From positions 186,001-250,000 of the forward strand of contig NZ_JAGGOK010000056.1 in assembly GCF_018614615.1 (NCBI RefSeq): a DNA stretch of 64,000 nt. The letters are read 5' to 3'. This stretch comes from Streptomyces sp. ISL-100. Lineage in GTDB: Bacteria > Actinomycetota > Actinomycetes > Streptomycetales > Streptomycetaceae. The translations under genes were made by a program, and so were the position numbers. Of the stretch, positions 51,080 through 63,255 are shown piece after piece (position 1 is the first letter of the stretch; the number at the start of each line of letters is the position of its first letter). A model generated the notes under the pieces. The model was given only the letters and a program-made list of their open reading frames with translations. It searched no databases and was not told the DNA's origin.

Positions 51080-52066
51080 ATGAAGCGTCACCTCATCTCG
51101 GCCGCCGACCTCACCCGCGACGACGCCGTGCTGATCCTCGACACCGCCGAGGAGATGGCCCGCGTCGCGGACCGGCCGATCAAGAAGCTGCCGACCCTGC
51201 GCGGACGTACGGTCGTCAACCTCTTCTTCGAGGACTCGACCCGCACCCGCATCTCCTTCGAGGCCGCCGCCAAGCGCCTCTCCGCCGATGTCATCAACTT
51301 CTCCGCGAAGGGCTCGTCCGTCTCCAAGGGCGAGTCGCTCAAGGACACCGCGCTCACCCTGGAGGCGATGGGCGCCGACGCCGTCGTCATCCGGCACGGC
51401 GCCTCCGGCGCGCCCTACCGCCTCGCGACCTCCGGCTGGATCGACGGCGCGGTCGTCAACGCGGGCGACGGTACGCACGAGCACCCCACGCAGGCGCTGC
51501 TCGACGCTTTCACGATGCGCCGCAGGCTCGTCGGCGCCGACGCGGGGATAGGGCGTGACCTCGAAGGACGCCGGATCACGATCGTCGGCGACGTACTGCA
51601 CAGCCGGGTCGCCCGCTCCAACGTCCTCCTGCTGCACACCCTCGGCGCCGAGGTGACGCTCGTCGCGCCGCCGACGCTGGTCCCGATCGGTGTCGAGCAG
51701 TGGCCGTGCGAGGTCTCGTACAACCTCGACGAGGTGCTGCCGAAGTCGGACGCGGTGATGATGCTTCGTGTGCAGCGCGAGCGGATGAACGCCGCCTTCT
51801 TCCCGACCGAGCGCGAGTACTCGCGGCGCTACGGCCTCGACGGCGACCGGATGGCGCGGATGCCCGAGCACGCCATCGTCATGCACCCCGGCCCGATGAA
51901 CCGGGGCATGGAGATCACCGCGCAGGTCGCGGACTCCGACCGCTGCACGGCCGTCGAACAGGTCGCCAACGGCGTCTCGACCCGGATGGCCGTCCTGTAC
52001 CTGCTTCTGGGCGGCAACGAGTCCGCCATCAGCCCCACCCCCGCACGCACCGAGGAGAGCAAGTAA
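51080..52066 (+). CDS. pyrB: aspartate carbamoyltransferase catalytic subunit
   Basis: Second step of pyrimidine synthesis: carbamoyl phosphate plus aspartate to carbamoyl aspartate; 328 residues. Carbamoyl-phosphate motif STRTRISFE near 55-63, the SxxK lysine in SSVSKGES, and the aspartate loop HPGPMNRG. No regulatory PyrI is present. The ATG follows GGAG by six bases. pyrC starts three bases after the stop. Confidence 0.97.
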   Translation: MKRHLISAADLTRDDAVLILDTAEEMARVADRPIKKLPTLRGRTVVNLFFEDSTRTRISFEAAAKRLSADVINFSAKGSSVSKGESLKDTALTLEAMGADAVVIRHGASGAPYRLATSGWIDGAVVNAGDGTHEHPTQALLDAFTMRRRLVGADAGIGRDLEGRRITIVGDVLHSRVARSNVLLLHTLGAEVTLVAPPTLVPIGVEQWPCEVSYNLDEVLPKSDAVMMLRVQRERMNAAFFPTEREYSRRYGLDGDRMARMPEHAIVMHPGPMNRGMEITAQVADSDRCTAVEQVANGVSTRMAVLYLLLGGNESAISPTPARTEESK

Positions 52067-52069
52067 GCC

Positions 52070-53365
52070 ATGAGTGAGACGACGAAGATTCTGCTCCGCG
52101 GTGCGAAGGTGCTGGGCGGCGAGCCGCAGGACGTTCTGATCGACGGCGAGACGATCGAGGCGGTCGGCACCGGCCTGAGCGCCGAGGGCGCGACCGTCGT
52201 CGAGGCCGAGGGCAAGGTCCTGCTGCCCGGCCTCGTCGACCTGCACACCCACCTGCGCGAGCCCGGCCGTGAGGACTCCGAGACCGTCCTGACCGGCACG
52301 AAGGCTGCCGCGGTCGGCGGCTTCACCGCCGTCCACGCCATGGCCAACACCTTCCCGGTCGCGGACACCGCCGGCGTCGTCGAGCAGGTCTGGCGCCTCG
52401 GCAGGGAGTCCGGCTACTGCGACGTGCAGCCCGTCGGCGCCGTCACCGTCGGCCTGGAGGGCAAGAAACTCGCCGAGCTCGGCGCGATGCACGACTCGGC
52501 CGCCGGGGTGAGGGTCTTCTCCGACGACGGCAAGTGCGTGGACGACGCGGTGATCATGCGCCGCGCGCTGGAGTACGTGAAGGCCTTCGACGGCGTCGTC
52601 GCCCAGCACGCCCAGGAGCCCCGCCTGACCGAGGGCGCCCAGATGAACGAGGGCATCGTCTCCGCCGAGCTGGGTCTCGGCGGCTGGCCGGCCGTCGCCG
52701 AGGAGTCGATCATCGCCCGCGATGTGCTGCTCGCCGCCCACGTCGGCTCCCGCGTGCACATCTGCCACCTGTCGACCGCCGGCTCGGTGGAGATCGTCCG
52801 GTGGGCGAAGTCCAAGGGCTGGAACGTCACGGCCGAGGTCACCCCGCACCACCTCCTGCTGACGGACGAGCTGGTCCGTACGTACAACCCGGTCTACAAG
52901 GTGAACCCGCCGCTGCGCACCGAGGCCGACGTCATGGCCCTGCGCGAGGCTCTCGCCGACGGCACCATCGACTGCGTCGCCACCGACCACGCCCCGCACC
53001 CGCACGAGGACAAGGACTGCGAGTGGGCGGCGGCGGCCATGGGCATGGTCGGTCTGGAGACCGCTCTGTCCGTCGTCCAGCAGACGATGGTCGACACCGG
53101 CCTCATCGACTGGGCGGGCGTCGCGGACCGCATGTCGTTCCGCCCGGCGGCCATCGGCCGACTCGAAGGACACGGCCGGCCCGTCTCGGCAGGCGAGCCA
53201 GCCAACCTCACGCTGGTCGATCCGGCTTACCGTGGAGCAGTGGACCCCTCGGGCTTCGCCTCCCGCAGCCGTAACACCCCCTACGAGGGTCGTGAGCTGC
53301 CGGGGCGCGTCACCCACACCTGGCTGCGGGGCCGCGCAACGGTCGTCGACGGGAATCTGGCGTGA
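52070..53365 (+). CDS. pyrC: dihydroorotase (type I)
   Basis: Metal-dependent amidohydrolase of 431 residues that closes carbamoyl aspartate to dihydroorotate. The metal motif is DLHTHLREPG, a bridging Asp in VRVFSDDGKCV replaces carbamate Lys use as in actinobacterial type I enzymes, and later His ligands are in HHLLLT and TDHAPHP. The stop overlaps the next start by GTGA. Confidence 0.96.
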   Translation: MSETTKILLRGAKVLGGEPQDVLIDGETIEAVGTGLSAEGATVVEAEGKVLLPGLVDLHTHLREPGREDSETVLTGTKAAAVGGFTAVHAMANTFPVADTAGVVEQVWRLGRESGYCDVQPVGAVTVGLEGKKLAELGAMHDSAAGVRVFSDDGKCVDDAVIMRRALEYVKAFDGVVAQHAQEPRLTEGAQMNEGIVSAELGLGGWPAVAEESIIARDVLLAAHVGSRVHICHLSTAGSVEIVRWAKSKGWNVTAEVTPHHLLLTDELVRTYNPVYKVNPPLRTEADVMALREALADGTIDCVATDHAPHPHEDKDCEWAAAAMGMVGLETALSVVQQTMVDTGLIDWAGVADRMSFRPAAIGRLEGHGRPVSAGEPANLTLVDPAYRGAVDPSGFASRSRNTPYEGRELPGRVTHTWLRGRATVVDGNLA

Positions 53366-53946
53366 CACCTTTCATCCATCTGGCCGCCGAGGCCGCCGCC
53401 GCGGAGCGGAAGTCGGCCGAAGTGACCGACTGGGCCGCCCGCATCGGCTGGGTCGTCGGGCTGCTGCTCTTCATCGCGCTCGTGTACTGGCTGATGCGCC
53501 AGGGCTGGAAGTGGCGCGCCACCCTCCAGTCGGACCTGCCCGAGCTCCCCACCGCGCCCGAGACGCCCGGCGAGGCGAAGCTGAGCATGAGCGGCCGCTA
53601 CCACGGCTCGACGACTGCCGGGCAGTGGCTCGACCGGATCGTGGCCCACGGCCTCGGGACCCGCAGCCGCGCCGAGCTGACGCTCACCGACGCGGGCCTG
53701 GAGGTCGTACGCCCCGGGGCGGCCGACTTCTTCGTACCGGCCGGGCAGCTTCGCGAGGCGCGGCTCGACAAGGGCATCGCCGGCAAGGTCCTCGCCGAGG
53801 GCGGCCTGCTGGTCGTCACCTGGCAGCACGGCGACAAGCAGATCGACTCCGGCTTCCGCTCCGACCGGGCGGCCGAGCACACGGCCTGGGTCGAGGCCAT
53901 CAATTCCATGAACCAAGTGATTACGACGGAAGGCACCGCACGATGA
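53362..53946 (+). CDS. membrane protein with PH-like domain, between pyrC and carA
   Basis: A 194-residue protein with one membrane helix (about 25-46), then a soluble, beta-rich C-terminal region (about 75-190) resembling a bacterial pleckstrin-homology-like domain. GTG and GTGA/ATGA overlaps on both sides embed it in the pyr operon. A protein of this kind lies in this position in mycobacteria and streptomycetes, and I do not know its function. Strict coupling suggests that it supports carbamoyl-phosphate or UMP synthesis, perhaps at the membrane; inference. Confidence 0.8.
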   Translation: MTPFIHLAAEAAAAERKSAEVTDWAARIGWVVGLLLFIALVYWLMRQGWKWRATLQSDLPELPTAPETPGEAKLSMSGRYHGSTTAGQWLDRIVAHGLGTRSRAELTLTDAGLEVVRPGAADFFVPAGQLREARLDKGIAGKVLAEGGLLVVTWQHGDKQIDSGFRSDRAAEHTAWVEAINSMNQVITTEGTAR

Positions 53947-55071
53947 CGATCTCCACCCGGGGAGCTGCCAAGGCTCCCGCCGTACTCGTCCTGGAGGACG
54001 GCCGCAGCTTCCGCGGCCGTGCCTACGGGGCCGTGGGGGAGACCTTCGGCGAGGCGGTGTTCAACACCGGCATGACCGGTTACCAGGAGACCCTCACCGA
54101 CCCGTCGTACCACCGTCAGGTCGTCGTCATGACGGCCCCGCACGTCGGCAACACCGGTGTGAACGACGAGGACGACGAGTCGAAGCAGATCTGGGTCGCC
54201 GGGTTCGTCGTACGCGACCCCGCCCGCATCCCCTCGAACTGGCGCTCCCGCCGCTCGCTCGACGACCAGCTCGTCGCGCAGGGCATCGTGGGCATCAGCG
54301 GCATCGACACCCGCGCGCTGACCCGCCACCTGCGCGAGCGCGGTGCGATGCGCGTCGGCATCTTCTCCGGCGAGGCACTGGCCGACGACGAGACGCTGCT
54401 CGCCCGCGTGAAGGAGGCCCCGCAGATGGTGGGCGCCTCGCTCGCCGCCGAGGTCGCCACCAAGGAGCCGTACGTCGTCCCCGCGATCGGTGAGAAGAAG
54501 TTCACCGTCGCCGCGATCGACCTCGGCATCAAGGGCATGACCCCGCACCGGATGGCCGAGCGCGGCATCGAGGTGCACGTACTGCCCGCCACCGCCACGG
54601 CCGAGGACGTGTACGCCGTCGCCCCCGACGGGGTGTTCCTCTCCAACGGCCCCGGCGACCCGTCCACGGTCGACCTCACCGTCATCAAGGCCGTGCTGGA
54701 GCGCAAGACGCCGCTCTTCGGCATCTGCTTCGGCAACCAGATCCTGGGCCGTGCGCTCGGCTTCGGCACGTACAAGCTGAAGTACGGCCACCGCGGCATC
54801 AACCAGCCCGTGCAGGACCGCACGACCGGCAAGGTCGAGGTCACCGCGCACAACCACGGTTTCGCCGTCGACGCCCCGCTCGACAAGGTCTCCGAGACCC
54901 CGTACGGGCGCGCCGAGGTTTCCCACGTCTGCCTGAACGACGACGTGGTCGAGGGCCTCCAGCTGCTCGACCAGCCGGCCTTCAGCGTCCAGTACCACCC
55001 CGAGGCAGCCGCAGGCCCGCACGACGCCGCGTACCTGTTCGACCGCTTCGTACAGCTCATGGAGGGCCAGC

Positions 55072-55079
<8 letters not shown>
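53943..55079 (+). CDS. carA: carbamoyl-phosphate synthase small (glutaminase) subunit
   Basis: Glutamine-hydrolysing subunit of 378 residues that feeds ammonia to CarB for arginine and pyrimidine synthesis. N-terminal CPSase_sm domain (about 10-145), then a class I glutaminase with nucleophile Cys in FGICFGNQ and the His-Glu pair YHPEAA. It starts in ATGA overlap with the preceding gene and overlaps carB by 8 bases. Confidence 0.97.
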
Positions 55080-58383
<3,304 letters not shown>

Positions 58384-58392
58384 GCGGCCCAT

Positions 58393-58422
58393 GAGGGGGA
58401 CACCGGTTGCGGTGTCCCCCTC
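58393..58422 (+). terminator. hairpin terminator/attenuator between carB and pyrD
   Basis: GAGGGGGACACC (58393-58404) and GGTGTCCCCCTC (58411-58422) pair over 12 bp with a 6-base loop, then TTC. It is inside the pyr run, so pyrD-pyrF may be transcribed only partly with carB. Confidence 0.75.
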
Positions 58423-58472
58423 TTCATGAGCCCAGCCCGACGCCCGAGCCTCCTGAGGAAAGCACCCAGCCC

Positions 58473-59582
58473 ATGTACAAACTCTTCTTCAACCTCGTCT
58501 TCAAGCGCATGGACCCCGAGCAGGCCCACTACATGGCCTTCCGCTGGATCCGCCTCGCCGCCCGCGTCCCGGTCCTGCGCACCTTCGTCGCCGCCGTCCT
58601 CGCGCCCCGGTACACCTCGCTGCGCACAGAAGCGCTCGGCCTGCGCATGCACGGCCCGTTCGGCCTCGCCGCCGGCTTCGACAAGAACGCCGTCGCCATC
58701 GACGGCATGTCGATGCTCGGCTTCGACCACATCGAGATCGGTACGGTCACCGCCCAGCCGCAGCCCGGCAACCCCAAGAAGCGCCTCTTCCGCCTCGTGA
58801 AGGACCGCGCGCTCATCAACCGCATGGGGTTCAACAACGAGGGCTCCGAGGCCGTGGCGGCCCGCCTGGCGGCCCGTAACCCGGTCTTCAGGACCGTCGT
58901 CGGCGTCAACATCGGCAAGACCAAGCTCGTGCCGGAGGAGGAGGCCGTGGCGGACTACGTCACCTCCACCGAGCGCCTCGCCGCCCACGCCGACTACCTG
59001 GTCGTCAACGTCTCGTCCCCGAATACCCCCGGGCTGCGCAACCTCCAGGCCACCGAGTCGCTGCGCCCGCTGCTGACGGCGGTGCGTGAGGCGGCCGACC
59101 GTACGGTCACCGACCGCCGCGTCCCGCTCCTCGTCAAGATCGCGCCCGACCTGGCCGACGAGGACGTCGACGCCGTCGCCGACCTGGCCCTGGAGCTCGG
59201 CCTGGACGGCATCATCGCCACCAACACGACCATCGCCCGCGAGGGCCTCGGCCTGAAGTCGGACCCCGCTCTCGTCAAGGAGACCGGCGGACTGTCCGGA
59301 GCGCCCGTCAAGGCGCGCTCCCTTGAGGTCCTGCGCCGCCTGTACGCCCGTGTGGGGGACCGGATCACCCTGATCGGGGTCGGGGGCGTCGAGAGCGCCG
59401 ACGACGCCTGGCAGCGCATCCTGGCGGGCGCCACGCTCGTACAGGGCTACAGCGCCTTCATCTACGAGGGCCCGTTCTGGGCCCGCGCGATCCACCAGGG
59501 CCTCGCCGAGCGTCTCGCGAACAGCCCGTACGCCACGCTCGCCGAGGCTGTCGGCGCCGAAACCAGGGAGAGCGCGAAGTGA
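58473..59582 (+). CDS. pyrD: dihydroorotate dehydrogenase (quinone, class 2)
   Basis: Membrane-associated FMN enzyme of 369 residues that oxidises dihydroorotate with menaquinone as acceptor. The N-terminal ~60 residues form the amphipathic quinone tunnel. FGLAAGFDKNAVAIDG and the loop NVSSPNTPGLRNLQ (with catalytic serine) mark class 2. ATG 58473 follows GAGGAA. GTGA overlap with pyrF. Confidence 0.96.
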   Translation: MYKLFFNLVFKRMDPEQAHYMAFRWIRLAARVPVLRTFVAAVLAPRYTSLRTEALGLRMHGPFGLAAGFDKNAVAIDGMSMLGFDHIEIGTVTAQPQPGNPKKRLFRLVKDRALINRMGFNNEGSEAVAARLAARNPVFRTVVGVNIGKTKLVPEEEAVADYVTSTERLAAHADYLVVNVSSPNTPGLRNLQATESLRPLLTAVREAADRTVTDRRVPLLVKIAPDLADEDVDAVADLALELGLDGIIATNTTIAREGLGLKSDPALVKETGGLSGAPVKARSLEVLRRLYARVGDRITLIGVGGVESADDAWQRILAGATLVQGYSAFIYEGPFWARAIHQGLAERLANSPYATLAEAVGAETRESAK

Positions 59583-60427
59583 CTGAAGCGACTGTCGAAA
59601 CCTTCGGCGCCCGCCTGCGCCGCTCCATGGACACCCGCGGACCCCTCTGCGTCGGTATCGACCCGCACGCGTCGCTGCTGAGCGCCTGGGGCCTGAACGA
59701 CGACATCAAGGGCCTGGAGACCTTCACCCGCACGGTCGTCGAGGCGCTGGCAGACCGGGTCGCCGTACTCAAGCCGCAGTCGGCGTTCTTCGAGCGCTTC
59801 GGCTCACGTGGCATCGCCGTACTGGAGAAGGCGGTCGAGGAGGCCAGGGCGGCGGGCGCGCTGGTGCTCATGGACGCCAAGCGCGGCGACATCGGCTCCA
59901 CCATGGGCGCGTACGCCGAGACCTACCTCCACAGGGGCTCGCCGCTCTTCTCGGACGCGGTGACCGTCTCGCCGTACCTCGGCTTCGGCTCGCTGCGCCC
60001 GGCGCTGGACGCGGCCGTGATCAACGGCTGCGGCGTCTTCGTACTCGCGCTCACGTCCAATCCGGAGGGCGCGGAGGTCCAGCGGGCCGCCGCCGCCGAC
60101 GGCCGGTCGCTCGCCCAGCTGATGCTCGACCACATGGCGGCCGAGAACGAGGGCGCCGAGCCGCTCGGGTCGGTCGGCGCGGTGGTCGGCGCGACGCTCG
60201 GCGACGCGGGCGTCAACCTCGCGATCAACGGTCCGCTGCTGGCTCCGGGCATCGGCGCGCAGGGCGCTACCCCGGCGGACCTTCCGGGCGTTTTCGGGTC
60301 GGCTGTCGGCAATGTCGTACCGAGCGTCAGCCGCGGTGTACTGCGCTTCGGGCCCGATATTGGCGGACTGCGGGAGTCCGCTTCTCGCTTCGCCGACGAG
60401 GTCAGGACGGCCGTCTCGGGCGCGTAA
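59579..60427 (+). CDS. pyrF: orotidine 5'-phosphate decarboxylase (type 2)
   Basis: Final enzyme of UMP synthesis, 282 residues, of the longer actinobacterial subfamily. The catalytic DAKRGDIGST motif (Lys, two Asp) is near residues 100-109, the phosphate end has GVFGSAVGNVVPSVSRG. GTG overlaps the pyrD stop. No distinct terminator is visible after it, so read-through into the sihf leader region is possible. Confidence 0.95.
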   Translation: MTEATVETFGARLRRSMDTRGPLCVGIDPHASLLSAWGLNDDIKGLETFTRTVVEALADRVAVLKPQSAFFERFGSRGIAVLEKAVEEARAAGALVLMDAKRGDIGSTMGAYAETYLHRGSPLFSDAVTVSPYLGFGSLRPALDAAVINGCGVFVLALTSNPEGAEVQRAAAADGRSLAQLMLDHMAAENEGAEPLGSVGAVVGATLGDAGVNLAINGPLLAPGIGAQGATPADLPGVFGSAVGNVVPSVSRGVLRFGPDIGGLRESASRFADEVRTAVSGA

Positions 60428-60497
60428 CGGGGTGTCAGCGATTCATGTTGACGGAATCCTGACCGAAAACCGGGGTGTTATGTCTGATATGCCTTAG

Positions 60498-60609
60498 TCG
60501 ACGGAGGCTGACCAGGACTTTTCGCCGCTTCTCGCTGACTGGAGCGGCCATGGCCGCTAGTCTCCGTCGAGAGCAAACGCGCAGCTCGTTGTTTCGCAGC
60601 TCGCTGTTC
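60498..60609 (+). promoter_or_regulatory. structured leader upstream of sihf (nested inverted repeats)
   Basis: TCGACGGAGGCT (60498-60509) can pair with AGTCTCCGTCGA (60559-60570): 12 pairs counting one G-U. Immediately inside the right arm is a perfect 16-base palindrome, AGCGGCCATGGCCGCT (60543-60558). After it come two 15-base direct repeats (60580-60594, 60595-60609) matching at 13 of 15. No annotated motif is known to me. It may be a cis-acting RNA or protein-binding site; inference only. Confidence 0.4.
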
Positions 60610-60687
60610 GTTGCTCGCCCTGGTGTGGGGCGACTAGGTTCCTCACCGGTCCGTATCCGACAGTTCGACATCCGAGGTGACGTAGGC

Positions 60688-61011
60688 GTGGCTCTTCCGC
60701 CCCTTACCCCTGAACAGCGCGCAGCCGCGCTCGAAAAGGCCGCCGCGGCTCGCCGGGAGCGGGCCGAGGTCAAGAATCGACTCAAGCACTCCGGCGCCTC
60801 GCTCCACGAGGTCATCAAGCAGGGACAGGAGAATGACGTCGTCGGCAAGATGAAGGTCTCCGCCCTTCTCGAGTCTCTGCCGGGCGTGGGCAAGGTCCGC
60901 GCCAAGCAGATCATGGAGCGGCTCGGGATCTCCGAGAGCCGTCGTGTGCGCGGTCTCGGCTCCAACCAGATCGCCTCTTTGGAGCGCGAGTTCGGCGGCG
61001 GAGCTGCCTGA
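60688..61011 (+). CDS. sihf: integration host factor-like nucleoid protein sIHF
   Basis: A 107-residue actinobacterial nucleoid-associated protein that binds DNA as a monomer and is known to affect chromosome condensation and secondary metabolism. The helix-two-turn-helix core is LLESLPGVGKVRAKQIMERLGI. GTG 60688 after GAGGTG gives VALPPLTPEQ, as in known sIHF. In-frame codons extend upstream, including ATG 60550 with GGAG five bases before it, giving a possible 153-residue form; I consider that less likely. gmk follows after a hairpin. Confidence 0.93.
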   Translation: MALPPLTPEQRAAALEKAAAARRERAEVKNRLKHSGASLHEVIKQGQENDVVGKMKVSALLESLPGVGKVRAKQIMERLGISESRRVRGLGSNQIASLEREFGGGAA

Positions 61012-61012
61012 C

Positions 61013-61034
61013 GTTCTCGGGCACCCCCGAGAAC
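61013..61034 (+). terminator. short hairpin between sihf and gmk
   Basis: GTTCTCGGG (61013-61021) and CCCGAGAAC (61026-61034) pair over 9 bp with a 4-base loop. GATAAT (61038-61043) seven bases before the gmk ATG may be a separate -10 for gmk. Confidence 0.55.
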
Positions 61035-61050
61035 CTGGATAATCGCATCC

Positions 61051-61644
61051 ATGGCTGCAACATCCCGGGGGACGACCCCCGTACCCCCGGACGTACGTCC
61101 GCGGCTGACCGTGCTCTCCGGCCCTTCGGGCGTCGGCAAGAGCACGGTCGTCGCCCATATGCGCAAGGTCCACCCCGAGGTATGGCTCTCGGTGTCGGCC
61201 ACCACACGCAAGCCGCGACCCGGCGAGCGCCACGGTATCCAGTACTTCTTCGTCAGTGACGACGAATTCGACAAGCTCGTCGCCAATGGTGAGTTGCTGG
61301 AATGGGCCGAGTTCGCCGGCAATCGTTACGGCACGCCCCGGCGTGCCGTGTGCGATCGGCTCGAAGCGGGCGACCCCGTGCTCCTGGAGATCGATCTCCA
61401 GGGCGCACGGCTGGTCCGTGAATCGATGCCCGAGGCTCAATTGGTCTTCCTGGCCCCGCCCAGCTGGGACGAGCTGGTCCGCAGGCTGACCGGCCGCGGC
61501 ACGGAGGCGCCCGATGTCATCGAGCGTCGTCTCGAGGCCGCAAAGATCGAACTCGCCGCGGAGGCGGAGTTCGACACCACCCTGGTCAACACCTCCGTCG
61601 AGGACGTGGCGCGCGAGCTGCTAGCCTTGATGGAAGTTGCTTGA
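61051..61644 (+). CDS. gmk: guanylate kinase
   Basis: ATP-dependent GMP kinase of 197 residues, the only route from GMP to GDP and thus also to GTP and ppGpp. Walker A is GPSGVGKST (29-37 from the N-terminus), the GMP site TTRKPRPGERHGIQYFF follows. A short Gly/Pro tail (about 1-18) precedes the core. No Shine-Dalgarno; a GATAAT lies seven bases before the ATG, suggesting a leaderless transcript. It is upstream of rpoZ, the usual bacterial pairing. Confidence 0.95.
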   Translation: MAATSRGTTPVPPDVRPRLTVLSGPSGVGKSTVVAHMRKVHPEVWLSVSATTRKPRPGERHGIQYFFVSDDEFDKLVANGELLEWAEFAGNRYGTPRRAVCDRLEAGDPVLLEIDLQGARLVRESMPEAQLVFLAPPSWDELVRRLTGRGTEAPDVIERRLEAAKIELAAEAEFDTTLVNTSVEDVARELLALMEVA

Positions 61645-61672
61645 TCTTTGTTCACTTATCGGAAGGTAGAGC

Positions 61673-61945
61673 GTGTCCTCTTCCATTTCCACGCCCGAGG
61701 GCATCATCAACCCGCCGATCGACGAGCTGCTCGAGGCTACTGACTCGAAGTACAGCCTCGTGATCTACGCGGCGAAGCGCGCGCGTCAGATCAACGCGTA
61801 CTACTCGCAGCTCGGTGAGGGTCTGCTCGAGTACGTCGGTCCGCTGGTGGACACCCATGTCCACGAGAAGCCGCTCTCGATCGCCCTGCGCGAGATCAAC
61901 GCGGGTCTGCTGACCTCCGAGGCCATTGAGGGGCCGGCGCAGTAG
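61673..61945 (+). CDS. rpoZ: RNA polymerase omega subunit
   Basis: A 90-residue subunit that helps assemble RNA polymerase by binding beta-prime. The conserved region YSLVIYAAKRARQINAYYSQL is present; the following part carries the actinobacterial EYVGPLVDTHVHEKPLSIALREI block. GTG start after GGAAGG. A terminator follows 28 bases after its stop. Confidence 0.95.
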   Translation: MSSSISTPEGIINPPIDELLEATDSKYSLVIYAAKRARQINAYYSQLGEGLLEYVGPLVDTHVHEKPLSIALREINAGLLTSEAIEGPAQ

Positions 61946-61973
61946 TCAGCAGGCGCAGGAATCTTTTTCATCT

Positions 61974-62002
61974 CAGGCCCGGCAGTGAGACTGCCGGGCC
62001 TG
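61974..62002 (+). terminator. intrinsic terminator after rpoZ
   Basis: CAGGCCCGGCAGT (61974-61986) and ACTGCCGGGCCTG (61990-62002): 13 perfect pairs and a 3-base loop. Confidence 0.85.
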
Positions 62003-62049
62003 TGGTGTGTCATAGGGGACGTAACGGTCGTACGAAGCGGGGAGACGCA

Positions 62050-63255
62050 GTGGACAAGCCGAAGGTCGTGCTGGGAGTCAGCGGGGGCATCGCCGCGTAC
62101 AAGGCGTGCGAGCTGCTGCGACGGCTGACCGAATCCGGCCATGATGTGCGCGTCGTGCCGACCGAGGCGTCGCTCCACTTCGTCGGCGCCGCCACGTGGT
62201 CCGCGCTCTCCGGCAACCCCGTCTCGGCGGAGGTCTGGGAGTCGGTGCACGAGGTCCCGCACGTACGGATCGGGCAGGCCGCCGATCTGGTCGTGGTGGC
62301 CCCCGCCACCGCGGACATGCTGGCCAAGGCGGCGCACGGGCTGGCCGACGACCTCCTCACGAACACTCTGCTCACCGCCCGGTGTCCGGTCATCTTCGCT
62401 CCCGCCATGCACACCGAGATGTGGGAGCACCCGGCCACCCAGGAGAACGTCGCGACGCTGCGCCGCCGCGGCGCGGTCGTCGTCGAGCCCGCGGTGGGCC
62501 GGCTGACCGGTGTGGACACCGGCAAGGGCCGGCTGCCCGACCCGGACGAGATCTTCGAGGTCTGCCGGCGGGTACTCGCGCGGGGCGTGAGCGAACCGGA
62601 TCTCGCGGGCCGGCATGTCGTGATCAGTGCGGGCGGTACGCGTGAGCCGCTGGACCCGGTCCGCTACCTGGGGAACCGTTCCTCCGGCAAGCAGGGATAC
62701 GCCCTGGCCCGCACCGCTGTCGCGCGCGGCGCCAGGGTCACGCTCGTCGAGGCCAACACCGGTCTGCCGGACCCGGCGGGCGCCGATGTGGTGCGCGCCG
62801 GGACGGCGGTGCAGCTGCGCGAGGCCGTGCTCAAGGCAGCGGCGGACGCCGATGTGGTCGTGATGGCGGCCGCCGTGGCTGATTTCCGCCCGGCGGCGTA
62901 CGCCGAGGGGAAGATCAAGAAGAAGGACGGCCAGGAGCCCGCCGCGGTCGAGCTGGTCCGTAATCCCGACATCCTCGCCGAGCTCTCGGCCGAGCGGCGC
63001 GGACGGCCCGGGCAGGTGGTCGTCGGCTTCGCCGCCGAGACCGACAACGTGCTCGCCAACGGCCGGGACAAGCTGCGCCGCAAGGGCTGTGACCTGCTGG
63101 TCGTCAATGAGGTGGGGGAGCGCAAGACGTTCGGCTCGGAGGAGAACGAAGCCGTGGTGCTCGACGCCGACGGGGGCGAGACTCCGGTGCCGTACGGACC
63201 CAAGGAGGCCCTGGCCGACACAGTCTGGGACCTCGTGACACGTCGGCTCGGTTAA
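62050..63255 (+). CDS. coaBC: phosphopantothenoylcysteine decarboxylase/synthetase (Dfp, CoaBC)
   Basis: Bifunctional coenzyme A enzyme, 401 residues. The N-terminal flavin decarboxylase (about 1-185) shows GVSGGIAAYKA, the catalytic His in VPHVRIG, and PAMHTEMW where many proteins have PAMNxxMW. The C-terminal synthetase (about 190-401) contains ISAGGTREPLDPVRYLGNRSSGKQG and the lysine-rich KIKKKDG. GTG 62050 follows GGGGAG. Preceded by the rpoZ terminator, so it has its own promoter. Confidence 0.96.
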   Translation: MDKPKVVLGVSGGIAAYKACELLRRLTESGHDVRVVPTEASLHFVGAATWSALSGNPVSAEVWESVHEVPHVRIGQAADLVVVAPATADMLAKAAHGLADDLLTNTLLTARCPVIFAPAMHTEMWEHPATQENVATLRRRGAVVVEPAVGRLTGVDTGKGRLPDPDEIFEVCRRVLARGVSEPDLAGRHVVISAGGTREPLDPVRYLGNRSSGKQGYALARTAVARGARVTLVEANTGLPDPAGADVVRAGTAVQLREAVLKAAADADVVVMAAAVADFRPAAYAEGKIKKKDGQEPAAVELVRNPDILAELSAERRGRPGQVVVGFAAETDNVLANGRDKLRRKGCDLLVVNEVGERKTFGSEENEAVVLDADGGETPVPYGPKEALADTVWDLVTRRLG

